Source of the DNA: Arthrobacter ruber
GTDB lineage: Bacteria; Actinomycetota; Actinomycetes; Actinomycetales; Micrococcaceae
Length of the DNA: 64,000 bases
Assembly: GCF_002954225.1 (NCBI RefSeq)
Contig: NZ_PPTH01000014.1
Span: 186,001 to 250,000, forward strand
Direction: 5' to 3'
The position numbers and the translations under genes are program-made. The notes beneath the pieces are model-generated. The model ran no database searches. It had not been told where the DNA came from and was given only the letters and a program-made list of their open reading frames with translations. Below are positions 56,204-64,000 of the stretch, piece after piece (the stretch's first letter is position 1; each line of letters begins with the position of its first letter).

Positions 56204-56255
56204 CAGGAATGCAGGAGGGCTCCCGGCAAGTGCCGGGAGCCCTCCTGCATTCCTG
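56204..56255. terminator. Very long perfect hairpin between convergent genes
   Basis: A perfect 25-bp inverted repeat (56204-56228 with 56231-56255) with a 2-base spacer. It probably stops transcription from both the symporter and the AI-2E permease sides. The left arm is preceded by a second partial copy of GCAGGAAT, a sign of local duplication. Confidence 0.8.
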
Positions 56256-56314
56256 GACCGATCACGGCCGGCGGCGCAGGTCCGCCGACCACTGCACGGA
56301 CCGCAATGCGGCTT

Positions 56315-57673
56315 TCAGGCGGGTGACGATCCTCCGGAACGGCCCGTGGTGCCGCGCGTGCGGGAATCGTCGAGGGTACGGGCACCGTCGAAGGTGTCGG
56401 CGGCGCGGTCGTCGTCGTCGTGCCCGTCGATCCTGCGGTTCTGTGTGCCGGGGCGGTCCTCCGCCTCGTCCGATGCCGAGAGAGCCTGCTCGACCTTGGC
56501 GGCCTGCTCCTCCTTGGGGGTGGAGCTCAGGCCGTGCCCGGTCTCGTCGAGTGCCGTCAGCACCTCGGCCTTATCGATCTCGGCCTCGGTGATCTCTTCG
56601 TCCTTCTCCTGGTTCCAGGCCTTGATGGCGGCCCACCCGACGGCTGCCACGGGGACGGAGAGGATGGCGCCGATGATGCCGGCGAGGATGGTGCCGGCGG
56701 TCAGGGCGAGCAGGATGACGAGCGCATGCACCTGCAGGGTGCGGCCCATGACCACGGGCTGCAGGAAGTTGCCCTCGAGCTGGTTCACCACGATCACCAC
56801 GATGATGACCATCAGCGCCACGAACGGGCCGTTGGCCACGAGCGCGATCAGGGCCGCGAGAACACCGGCCAGCGTCGCACCGACCAGCGGGATGAAGGCG
56901 CCGACGAACACGATCGCGGCCAGGGGCAGCGCGAGCGGCACTCCGAGGACCACAAGGGCGATGCCGATGAACACGGAGTCGACGAGGGCCACGATGGCCG
57001 TACCGCGCACGTAGCCACCGAGGACGGCCATGCTGCTGTAGCCGACCCGGCGGGCCTTCACGAGGCGCTTGCCCTTGAACGCGCGGAGCATGAACGCCCA
57101 GATCTTCTCGCCGTCCTTCAGGAAGAAGAAGAGGATGACCACCATGAGCAGGGCCCCGGCGATGAAGTTGCCGGCCGCGCTGAGCCCGGAGATGGCACCT
57201 GCGCCGGCGGTACTGCTGGTCGCGAAGTCGACCGCCGCGTCCCGGGCCTGCTGGATCTGCGCGTCGTCGATCGGGATGGGACCGTTCTGGGCGAACGCGT
57301 AGAGCTGGTCGAAGCCCTCGGTCGCACTGGCTGCCAGCTCATCCGCCTGTCCGATGACTGCGAACACGATGCCCGTGATGAGCCCGCCGAAGAGGACCAG
57401 GAGCAGCAGGAAGGACACGCCCGTGGCGAGCGAGGGACTCCAGCCCTTCCGCCGCAGCCAGAGCACGAACGGTCCGATCGCGGCCGCCAGGATGAGCGCC
57501 AGGAGCATCGGGATCACCACGAGCCGCACCTGGATCAGCGCGTAGACGGCCACCACCGCCAGCACCAGCACGATGAGGACCTGCGCCGAGCGGATGCTGG
57601 CATTACCGAGGCTGTCGCGCCACGGCCCCTTCGGGGCCGGCGCTCCCGCCCGCACTGCTGGGGAGTGGGTCAT
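56315..57673 (-). CDS. AI-2E-family (TqsA/YdiK-like) permease
   Basis: A 452-residue membrane protein of the AI-2E transporter family. It has about eight helices, with family patterns RLVVIPMLLALILAAAIGPFVLWLRRKGWSPSLATGVSFLLLL, LLMVVILFFFLKDGEKIW and VVNQLEGNFLQPVVMGRTLQVHALVILLALTAGTILAGIIGAILSVPVAAVGWAAIKAW. The last ~100 residues are acidic and disordered (EEITEAEID... DDDDRAADTF). Some relatives export AI-2 and others are Na+/Li+ antiporters or unknown. It overlaps the ligase stop by 4 bases, an odd pairing. Confidence 0.87.
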   Translation of the reverse strand: MTHSPAVRAGAPAPKGPWRDSLGNASIRSAQVLIVLVLAVVAVYALIQVRLVVIPMLLALILAAAIGPFVLWLRRKGWSPSLATGVSFLLLLVLFGGLITGIVFAVIGQADELAASATEGFDQLYAFAQNGPIPIDDAQIQQARDAAVDFATSSTAGAGAISGLSAAGNFIAGALLMVVILFFFLKDGEKIWAFMLRAFKGKRLVKARRVGYSSMAVLGGYVRGTAIVALVDSVFIGIALVVLGVPLALPLAAIVFVGAFIPLVGATLAGVLAALIALVANGPFVALMVIIVVIVVNQLEGNFLQPVVMGRTLQVHALVILLALTAGTILAGIIGAILSVPVAAVGWAAIKAWNQEKDEEITEAEIDKAEVLTALDETGHGLSSTPKEEQAAKVEQALSASDEAEDRPGTQNRRIDGHDDDDRAADTFDGARTLDDSRTRGTTGRSGGSSPA

Positions 57674-59400
57674 CGACTGTCACCTGTTCCTTCGGCCCGA
57701 GAGCCCTCGTTGAGTAGTTGCGTGCGTACCTCGCGCCGGAGGATCTTGCCGATCAGGGACCGGGGCAGATCCTCCGCCTGCACGATGGTGCGTGGGACCT
57801 TGTAGGCCGCGAGCGCGTCGCGGCAGTGGGAGCGCAGAGAGTCGACGTCGAGCGTCGCGCCGTCGGCCAGCACGACGACGGCGGCGACGTCCTCGCCACC
57901 TGCTGCCCGCGGGAGTCCGACCACGGCCGCGTCGACGACGCCGGGATGCGCCGTCAGCGCGTCCTCCACCTCGGAGGGCGCCACATTGAAGCCACCGGTG
58001 ATGATGAGCTCCTTGATGCGGTCGACGATCGTCAGGAAGCCCTGGGTGTCCATGCTGACGATGTCCCCGGTGCGGAACCAGCCGCCGTCGAGCAGCGCGG
58101 CGCGCGTCTCGTCGGGGCGGCGCCAGTAGCCCTGGAACACCTGGGGCCCGCGGATGAGCAACTCCCCCGCCTCGCCCGGTGGGCGATCCCGGGCGGGGTC
58201 CTCGGGGTCGACGATCCGGACGTCCGTGCCGGGGAACGGTACCCCGACCGTCCCGGGGCGCCGCGTGGGGCCGATCGGGTTGCCCGCCGCGACCGGGGAG
58301 GTCTCCGTCAGCCCGTAGCCCTCGATGAGGTAGCCGCCCGTGGCCGCCTCCCAGGTCTCGACCGTCGACGGAGGAAGGTTCATCGCGCCCGAGATCGCGA
58401 ACCGGATGCTGCGCAGGTCCGCGCCGCGCTCGGCCGCTCCGGCGGCGAGCCGCTCGTAGATGGGCGGGACCGCGGGCAGGAAGGTGGGCGGGCTCTTGAC
58501 CGCCGCGTCGAGCACGAGCCCGACGTCGAAGCGGGGGAAGAGGACGAGCTTCGCGCCGATGCTCATCGCGAAGGTCAGGCACAGCGTCAGGCCGTAGGCG
58601 TGGAACATGGGCAGGACGGCGTAGACCGTCTCACGCCCGGCTTCGAGGCCCGGCACCCACGCGCGTCCCTGGGCCGCGTTCGCGAGCAGGTTCCGGTGGG
58701 TGAGGATGGCCCCCTTCGGGGTGCCGGTGGTCCCGCTGGTGTACTGCAGGACGGCAGTGTCCCCGGCGGTCGGGCGGGGGTGCCCGGAGGGCAGCGGCCG
58801 GTGGCGGAGCAGGTCGCGCCACGCCACGAGCCTGCGGGGGCCGGTGAGCTTCTCCGTCGTCGTGAGTGCTTCCCGTGCCTCGCGCGCCCGGCGGACCGGG
58901 AGCTTCAGGGCGAGCCGGCGCGACGCCGGCATCGCGGCGACCAGGTCAACCGCCACCACCGCGGTGACCGGGATGTCGGCCGGCAGGCTCTGCACGCGCG
59001 GGGCCACGCGGTCCCAGACGATCGCGACCGTGGCCCCGTGGTCCTCGAACTGGTGGCGCAGCTCGCGGTCGGTGTAGAGCGGGTTGTGCTCGACGACGAT
59101 CGCCCCGAGCCGCAGGACGGCGTAGAAGGCGATGATGTGCTGCGGGCAGTTCGGCAGGACCAGGGCCACGCGGCTGCCAGCGGTCACCCCGAGCGACCGG
59201 AGGCCGGCAGCGGCGCGGTCGACGGCGTCGCCCAGGTCCCCGTACGTCGTCGGGGCCCCGAAGAACTCGAGGGCCGTCGCCCTGCGGTAGGTGCGGACCG
59301 ATGCGTCGAGGAGGTCCGACAGGGTGCCCTCGGGCACGTCGAACGATCGGGGCACGCCGGGGGCGTAGCTCTCCACCCAGGGTCGGGCTGCCAGATCCAT
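57670..59400 (-). CDS. Acyl-CoA ligase (AMP-binding, long-chain fatty acid type)
   Basis: A 576-residue adenylate-forming ligase that activates a fatty or aryl acid with ATP and CoA. P-loop: LQYTSGTTGTPKGAILTHRNL. Later motifs are GYGLTETSPVAAGNP, GEAGELLIRGPQVFQGYWRRPDET, GWFRTGDIV and DRIKELIITGGFNVAPSEVE. The C-terminal catalytic Lys is expected in RSLIGKILRREVRTQL. It starts just inside an intergenic stretch and overlaps the AI-2E gene, so both are one unit. Confidence 0.9.
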   Translation of the reverse strand: MDLAARPWVESYAPGVPRSFDVPEGTLSDLLDASVRTYRRATALEFFGAPTTYGDLGDAVDRAAAGLRSLGVTAGSRVALVLPNCPQHIIAFYAVLRLGAIVVEHNPLYTDRELRHQFEDHGATVAIVWDRVAPRVQSLPADIPVTAVVAVDLVAAMPASRRLALKLPVRRAREAREALTTTEKLTGPRRLVAWRDLLRHRPLPSGHPRPTAGDTAVLQYTSGTTGTPKGAILTHRNLLANAAQGRAWVPGLEAGRETVYAVLPMFHAYGLTLCLTFAMSIGAKLVLFPRFDVGLVLDAAVKSPPTFLPAVPPIYERLAAGAAERGADLRSIRFAISGAMNLPPSTVETWEAATGGYLIEGYGLTETSPVAAGNPIGPTRRPGTVGVPFPGTDVRIVDPEDPARDRPPGEAGELLIRGPQVFQGYWRRPDETRAALLDGGWFRTGDIVSMDTQGFLTIVDRIKELIITGGFNVAPSEVEDALTAHPGVVDAAVVGLPRAAGGEDVAAVVVLADGATLDVDSLRSHCRDALAAYKVPRTIVQAEDLPRSLIGKILRREVRTQLLNEGSRAEGTGDSR

Positions 59401-59513
59401 AAGCCTGCTTTCTGTTATCCGTCCGACTGTATCGCGCGTTGTCGGGTGACCGGTACCCGGACGCCTTCATCCTGTCCCCGCCCGGCCCGGCGGGGTGTTC
59501 CGGTAGACTGGTG

Positions 59514-59622
59514 GGTCGAAGGGGAGTAGCTCCGCGTCCGCTGGATGCGCGGCCTGTCGACATACTGGCGCTGACGGCGCCCGGCAGTCCACCGGTGGAA
59601 CCGGCGAGCGAGACCTTCGGCC
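59514..59622 (+). ncRNA. yybP-ykoY-type manganese riboswitch
   Basis: The leader of the VIT gene carries the conserved parts of the yybP-ykoY family. GGGGAGTAG (59521-59529) is near the 5' side and GCGAGACCTT (59608-59617) near the 3' side. They are closed by a 9-bp P1 stem (59514-59522 with 59614-59622, one G-U pair). GTCGACATACTGGC in the middle corresponds to the second conserved loop. These RNAs bind Mn2+ and turn on metal exporters. A TAGACT (59504-59509) just upstream could be the -10. The 77 bases after the RNA contain the ribosome site. Confidence 0.85.
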
Positions 59623-59699
59623 GATCCCTGCACCCGTGCACCCGGCCGGAGCCCTCCGCTTCGGACGGGGTGCACGCACCCGAGCCACCGGAGCATCCC

Positions 59700-60797
59700 G
59701 TGACATCCCCCGAGCAGTCCCCCTCCCGCGACGACGTCCGGCGCTGGCGCCAGTACCTCGCCGACGAACGCGCGGAAGCCGCCACCTACCGCGACCTCGC
59801 GCGCCGCAGGAGCGGCGAGGAGCGGGAGATCCTCCTCGGCCTCGCCGAGGCCGAGGGGCGCCACGAGGCACACTGGCTCGCGCTCCTCGGTGACGACGTC
59901 GGGCGCCCCCTGCAGCCCTCCGTCCGCAACCGGATCCTCGGCCTGCTCGCACGGCGCTTCGGATCGGTCTTCGTCCTGGCCCTCGCCCAGCGCGCCGAGG
60001 GCCGCTCCCCCTACGGATCGGACCCGTCCGCCACGAGCGCGATGGTGGCCGACGAGCAGATCCACGAGGAAGTGGTGCGCGGACTCGCCACCCGCGGCCG
60101 CAACCGGCTCTCCGGCAACTTCAGGGCGGCCGTGTTCGGCGCGAACGACGGTCTGGTCAGCAACCTGGCCCTGGTCATGGGCATCGGCGCCACGGGCGTA
60201 CCGACCGCGTTCATCCTCTTCAGCGGTCTGGCCGGGCTGCTCGCGGGAGCCCTCTCCATGGGTGCCGGCGAGTACGTCTCGGTCCGGTCCCAGCGCGAAC
60301 TCCTCTCGGCCACGCGCCCCACGCAGATCACCCTCGAAGCGGCGAAGGAACTCGACATCGACGCCAACGAGCTCGTGCTCGTCTACCGGGCGCGCGGCAT
60401 GACGCCCGCTGCCGCCGAGCACCGGGCGGCGGAACGGTTGGGCCTCTACGGCTGCGACTGCGACCCGAGCTTCTCCCTCCAACCCGAGAAGGACGACGAC
60501 GTCGACGAGCACGAGGCCGTCGGCACGGGGCTGGGGGCCGCGGCCTCGAGCTTCTGCTTCTTCGCCTCCGGCGCCATCGTGCCCGTGCTGCCGTACCTGG
60601 CGGGACTCAGCGGGGTCACCGCCGTCGTCGTCGCCTGCGTGCTCGTGGGGCTGGCCCTGCTCGCCACCGGCGCCGTGGTGGCGCTGCTCTCCGGTGCGTC
60701 GCCGTTGCGCCTCGCGCTGCGCCAGCTCGGCATCGGGCTCGGCGCCGCGGCAGCCACCTACCTGCTCGGCCTGCTCTTCGGCACCTCGCTGGGCTGA
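59700..60797 (+). CDS. Ferritin-like domain fused to VIT1/CCC1 transporter (MbfA-like)
   Basis: A 365-residue metal transporter. Residues ~10-140 are a rubrerythrin/ferritin-like helix bundle with metal-ligand Glu and His residues (QYLADERAEAATYRDLARR, EREILLGLAEAEGRHEAHW, ADEQIHEEVV). From ~150 on is the VIT1/CCC1 membrane domain (NFRAAVFGANDGLVSNLALVMGIGATG, LSMGAGEYVSVRSQRELL, FFASGAIVPVLPYL). Such fusions export iron or manganese. The GTG at 59700 has a GGAG site 8 bases upstream. The Mn riboswitch in its leader points to manganese. Confidence 0.9.
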   Translation: MTSPEQSPSRDDVRRWRQYLADERAEAATYRDLARRRSGEEREILLGLAEAEGRHEAHWLALLGDDVGRPLQPSVRNRILGLLARRFGSVFVLALAQRAEGRSPYGSDPSATSAMVADEQIHEEVVRGLATRGRNRLSGNFRAAVFGANDGLVSNLALVMGIGATGVPTAFILFSGLAGLLAGALSMGAGEYVSVRSQRELLSATRPTQITLEAAKELDIDANELVLVYRARGMTPAAAEHRAAERLGLYGCDCDPSFSLQPEKDDDVDEHEAVGTGLGAAASSFCFFASGAIVPVLPYLAGLSGVTAVVVACVLVGLALLATGAVVALLSGASPLRLALRQLGIGLGAAAATYLLGLLFGTSLG

Positions 60798-60926
60798 CCG
60801 GGCCTCGCCTCCGCCTACAGCGCTGTGGCCATGTGCGTCCTGCGCGAACGGTCCCCACGGGAACCGAAGCGGTGTGCGTTCCGTGACGGTCGCCTCGTCC
60901 CGCTCCGAGGTCGAGCGCGCGGACGC

Positions 60927-61391
60927 CTAGGCGGCGTCGCGGTGCTGCAGCACGTAGTCCTCGAGCTTGCCGAGCGTCGCCTCGATGCTCGCCGGGTGGC
61001 GGCGCGTGAAGCCCGTGAGCCGGAACACGATCCGCCACGGCACGGCCCGGCCGTCCCACTCCTCGCGCACCAGGGTGGACTCGCCGCGAGGTTCGAGCGT
61101 GTAGCGCCAGACGTGCGCCGAGAAGTGGCGCCAGGCGATGCGGCGGCCCTCCTCGAACTCCACCACGCGGTTGAGGATCTTGTAGGGTGCGCCGATCCTC
61201 ATGTCCATGCCGAACCTCGCGCCCTGCGACAGGCGTGCCGGGCCGTTGGGCTGCTCGCCGCGCACCGTCCCGGATCCGTCGATCACACTGTGGAGGGCGG
61301 GGGTCGCGAGGACCTCGAAGATGCGCTCGGCGGGGGCGTGGATGAGCCGCTCGCGGGAGATGAGGTAGGAGCCGTCAGCAGGTGGTGTCAT
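60927..61391 (-). CDS. SRPBCC-family protein
   Basis: A 154-residue START-like ligand-binding protein: YLISRERLIHAPAERIFEVLATPALHSVIDGSGTVRG at the first strand and helix, RIAWRHFSAHVWRYTLEPRGESTLVREEWD in the sheet, and a C-terminal helix (RRHPASIEATLGKLEDYVLQ). It probably binds a lipid-like or polyketide ligand in a deep pocket. The start at 61391 fits the family. It ends 130 bases from the convergent metal exporter gene. Ligand unknown. Confidence 0.83.
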   Translation of the reverse strand: MTPPADGSYLISRERLIHAPAERIFEVLATPALHSVIDGSGTVRGEQPNGPARLSQGARFGMDMRIGAPYKILNRVVEFEEGRRIAWRHFSAHVWRYTLEPRGESTLVREEWDGRAVPWRIVFRLTGFTRRHPASIEATLGKLEDYVLQHRDAA

Positions 61392-61430
61392 GCCCTCATT
61401 GTGCCCGGTCGCGTCGCTTCCGTCCGACGA

Positions 61431-61462
61431 CGAGGGGCCCCTCCGTGCGGAAGGGCCCCTCG
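61431..61462 (-). terminator. Hairpin after the alcohol dehydrogenase gene
   Basis: 10-bp inverted repeat (61431-61440 with 61453-61462) 16 bases beyond the dehydrogenase stop on the minus strand. It separates it from the SRPBCC gene. Confidence 0.6.
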
Positions 61463-61477
61463 GCCGTGCTGCATCGA

Positions 61478-62533
61478 TCAGGGCTTGAGCAGCACCTTGA
61501 TGGCACGTCGCTCGTCCATCGCCCTGTAGGCCTCGGCGGCGTCCTCGAGGGGCATCTCGAGGTCGAACACCCGGCCCGGGTTGATGGTCCCGTCGAGCAC
61601 GTCCCTGAGCAGCTCCGGGATGTAGGTGTGCGCCGGGGCCATGCCCCCGCCCACCGTGATGTTCTTGGCGAACAGGACGCCGATCGGCAGCTCCGGACCG
61701 CCCGCGGGCACGCCGACGAAGCCGAGGTGGCCGCCGGGGCGCGTGCTGCGGAGGGCCTGGTCCATGGACTCCTTGGTACCCACGCACTCCAGGACGGAGT
61801 CGGCGAGGACGCCGCCGAGCAGCTCGCGGACCTTCGCCACGCCCTCGTCGCCGCGCTCGGCCACGATGTCGGTGGCCCCGAACTCGCGGGCGAGCGCCTG
61901 GCGGTCCTCGTGGCGGGACATCGCGATGATGCGCGTCGCGCCGAGGCGCTTGGCAGCGAGGACGCCGCACAGGCCCACGGCGCCGTCGCCCACGACGACC
62001 ACGGTGCTGCCCGGGCCGACGTTCGCGGACACGGCGGCGTGGTGGCCGGTGGACATGACGTCGGAGAGTGTGAGCAGACTCGCGGTCAGTGCTGCGTCGG
62101 GCTCCGAGACACCCTCGACCTTGCGCAGCGTGCCGTCGGCCTGCGGGACGCGAACCGCTTCGCCCTGCCCGCCCTGGAGGAAGTCGCCGTGTTCGTCGGT
62201 GCTGCCCCAGCCCGCGAGGTGGTCGCACGCGACCGTGACGCCGTTGAGGCACTGCGGGCACTTCCCGCAGCTGTCCACGAAGGGCGCGATGACGAAGTCA
62301 CCCACCGCCAGGCCGGTGACGTCGTCGCCGACGGACTCCACGACGCCCACGAACTCGTGTCCGATGGCCTTGGGCTCCTTGGTGGGGCGGACCCCGCGGT
62401 AGGGCCAGAGGTCCGAACCGCAGACGCACGAGGCCGTGACGCGGACGACGGCGTCGGTAGGGCGGATGATGCTGGGGTAGTCACGGTCCTCGACGCGGAT
62501 GTCGCCGGGCCCGTGGATGATGGTGGCGCGCAT
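61478..62533 (-). CDS. Zinc-dependent alcohol dehydrogenase
   Basis: A 351-residue medium-chain dehydrogenase. Catalytic zinc: Cys in ASCVCGSDLWPYRG and His-Glu in GHEFVGVVES. The structural zinc cysteines are in SCGKCPQCLNGVTVACD. The nucleotide motif is VVVVGDGAVGLCGVLAAKRLG. The substrate is not set by sequence, perhaps a secondary alcohol or quinone. The ATG at 62533 has an AGGAG site. Single gene with its own terminator. Confidence 0.9.
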   Translation of the reverse strand: MRATIIHGPGDIRVEDRDYPSIIRPTDAVVRVTASCVCGSDLWPYRGVRPTKEPKAIGHEFVGVVESVGDDVTGLAVGDFVIAPFVDSCGKCPQCLNGVTVACDHLAGWGSTDEHGDFLQGGQGEAVRVPQADGTLRKVEGVSEPDAALTASLLTLSDVMSTGHHAAVSANVGPGSTVVVVGDGAVGLCGVLAAKRLGATRIIAMSRHEDRQALAREFGATDIVAERGDEGVAKVRELLGGVLADSVLECVGTKESMDQALRSTRPGGHLGFVGVPAGGPELPIGVLFAKNITVGGGMAPAHTYIPELLRDVLDGTINPGRVFDLEMPLEDAAEAYRAMDERRAIKVLLKP

Positions 62534-62609
62534 GTGATCTCCTAGAAGGTTGCCTGACGCAAGTGGTTGTTCCCCAGTGGTCACCTTACAAGCAGCGCGG
62601 CCCCCGGCC

Positions 62610-64000
62610 CTACCGCCGGGGCGTTCCCGTCACGGACTTGAACTCGCGCTCGAGTTCCTCGAGCGTCCTGTCGCGGGTCTCCGGGATGTAGCGGCGCGCG
62701 AAGACGATCGCCGCGACGCCGAGGACCACGAAGACGAAGAACGTGTTGGAGATGGTGATCGCGGCCATGAGGATCGGGAAGCCGAGGCTCACGGCGAAGT
62801 TGACCATCCACAGCACGAAGACGGCCGCGCCCATCCCGAGTCCGCGCAGGCGCAGCGGGAAGATCTCGGAGAGCATCAGCCACGTCACGGGCGAGATGGC
62901 GCCCTGCTGGAAGGCCAGGAACGTCACCGTCAGCGCCAGGACGAGGAACCCGCGGGTCGTGCCCTCCGGGACCACCAGGGAGACCAGGCCGATCGCGAAC
63001 AGGGCCGACGTCGTCCCGATCTGGCCCACCAGCAGCATGGGACGCCGCCCCACCCTGCCCAGCAGCCAGATCCCGACGAACGTGGCCGCCACCGAGATGA
63101 CGCCGTTGGCGATGTTCGCGGTCAGGGCGGCCTGCGTCCCGAATCCGGCGACCACGAGGATCTGCGTCCCGTAGTACATGATCGAGTTCACGCCGGTGAT
63201 CTGCTGGATCACGGCCAGGCCGAGGCCCACCAGGAGGATGCGGCGGAGCCAGGGCTCGCGCAGGTCGCGGAAGCCCACCTTCTCGCGTTCACGGTCCTCG
63301 GCGGCCATCGCCCTGATCTCCTCGTACTCCTGCCGGGCGACCGTCGCCGGGCGCAGCCGCTGCAGTACGCGCAGCGCGACCCCGAAGGCGCCCTGGCCCG
63401 CGAGCCAGCGAGGACTCTCCGGCACGAAGTACATGCCGATCCACAGGCCGATGGCCGGCAGCGTCGCCAGCACGAGCATCCAGCGCCACACACCCTGGCT
63501 GTCACCGAACACGTTCCCGAGGAAGGCGCTGGTGCTGAAGGCGAGCAGCTGTCCCGTCACGATCATCAGCTCGTTGCGTGTGACCATCTGGCCGCGCCGT
63601 GCAGCCGGGGACAGTTCCGCGAGGAGGATCGGCACCATCACGGAGGCACCGCCGACCGCCAGCCCGAGGACGAGCCGCGAGGTCACCATGACGGGAACGT
63701 CGGGAGCCAGGGCGGTGCCGAGCGTCCCTACGAGGAACACGACGGCGAGCACGATGATCATCCTCCGGCGCCCGTAGGCGTCGGCCAGCCTGCCTCCTGC
63801 GAGCGCACCGAAGGCCGCACCGAACACGAGCGAGCTCGCCACGAGTCCTTCCGTGACGGCCGTGAGTCCCAGGTCGTCCACCATGAACGGCAGGGCGCCG
63901 TTGATCACCCCGGTGTCGAAGCCGAACAGCAGACCGCCGAGGGTAGCCACCCAGGTGACTCGCCGCAGGAACCGGCGCTGCCGGGAACCATCGGCATCCG
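62610..64000 (-). CDS. Sugar porter (MFS), 5' end outside window
   Basis: A sugar/H+ symporter of the XylE/IolT type, cut at the window edge. The signature GGLLFGFDTGVINGAL opens the first helix, GRLADAYGRRRMII is loop 2-3, PESPRWL follows helix 6, QQITGVNSIMYYG is in helix 7 and YIPETRDRTLEELE ends the protein. The reading frame continues past residue 1 of the visible ATG-like codon with RRFLRRVTWVATLGG, so the real start is upstream of the window. Likely substrates: myo-inositol, xylose or another monosaccharide. Confidence 0.9.
   Translation of the reverse strand, partial: DADGSRQRRFLRRVTWVATLGGLLFGFDTGVINGALPFMVDDLGLTAVTEGLVASSLVFGAAFGALAGGRLADAYGRRRMIIVLAVVFLVGTLGTALAPDVPVMVTSRLVLGLAVGGASVMVPILLAELSPAARRGQMVTRNELMIVTGQLLAFSTSAFLGNVFGDSQGVWRWMLVLATLPAIGLWIGMYFVPESPRWLAGQGAFGVALRVLQRLRPATVARQEYEEIRAMAAEDREREKVGFRDLREPWLRRILLVGLGLAVIQQITGVNSIMYYGTQILVVAGFGTQAALTANIANGVISVAATFVGIWLLGRVGRRPMLLVGQIGTTSALFAIGLVSLVVPEGTTRGFLVLALTVTFLAFQQGAISPVTWLMLSEIFPLRLRGLGMGAAVFVLWMVNFAVSLGFPILMAAITISNTFFVFVVLGVAAIVFARRYIPETRDRTLEELEREFKSVTGTPRR

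Noticed and set aside
56315-57673. Firm AI-2 quorum-sensing exporter
   Set aside because: The family name covers many functions. No luxS or lsr gene is in the window, so only the family is claimed.
59500-59625. Possible tRNA-like structure
   Set aside because: The stem-loop layout does not form a cloverleaf or T-loop. The conserved sequences fit the yybP-ykoY riboswitch.

Overview
This window is chromosomal DNA of a high-GC actinobacterium, most like Arthrobacter or a close relative in the Micrococcaceae. The evidence is the GC-rich codon use, short operons with ATGA or GTGA overlaps, U-less GC-rich terminators, an Rpf-type resuscitation factor, actinobacterial DUF families (DUF6457, DUF3140, DUF3817) and TANNNT-type -10 boxes. 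I see no rRNA, tRNA, insertion sequence, prophage or CRISPR array. The content looks like ordinary chromosome carrying metabolic, transport and stress genes. Both ends cut through MFS transporter genes.

Layout. 1-7.2 kb: end of an MFS gene, a DUF6457 protein, then an AraC regulator divergent from a Baeyer-Villiger monooxygenase / SDR / alpha-beta hydrolase operon that resembles the mycobacterial virS-mymA locus, followed by a DHFR-like protein and a small HPt-like protein. 7.2-11.2 kb: hydrolase, secreted CpdB-like nucleotidase, GNAT and ABM monooxygenase. 11.3-15.2 kb: YhgE/Pip membrane protein with a degenerate ABC ATPase, divergent from a TetR regulator, with two tandem palindromes between them. 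15.2-22.8 kb: YkvA, a 2OG-Fe(II) oxygenase, a three-gene operon (DUF3817, Tol-annotated family, DUF3253-HhH), cold-shock protein, LLM oxidoreductase, a 52-residue coiled-coil ORF, BenE transporter and CPA1 antiporter. 22.9-27 kb: SWIM/SNF2 helicase and an epoxide-hydrolase-like protein. 27-32 kb: GntR, nucleoside hydrolase and a complete ECF transporter. 32-41.3 kb: aconitase, stress-type small proteins, two SDRs, FdhA-type formaldehyde dehydrogenase, Rpf-LysM and a lipoprotein.

41.4-46 kb: a three-gene type III polyketide synthase operon (PKS, methyltransferase, FAD monooxygenase), then small stress-type proteins (DUF3140, DUF2945 and a membrane protein). 46.2-48.8 kb: an LLM oxidoreductase and a GH13 trehalose-synthase-like gene carrying a one-base frameshift. 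49-56.1 kb: ureohydrolase plus TPP-dependent decarboxylase operon, divergent APC-type permease, XRE-cupin regulator and sodium:solute symporter. The set fits catabolism of a guanidino compound, possibly by the 2-ketoarginine route, and the symporter promoter carries a palindromic operator over its start site. 56.3-64 kb: AI-2E-type permease, acyl-CoA ligase, a yybP-ykoY-type (manganese) riboswitch ahead of a ferritin-like/VIT fusion metal exporter, SRPBCC protein, zinc alcohol dehydrogenase and a truncated sugar porter.

All function calls come from reading the sequence and recalling family features. No database search was run.
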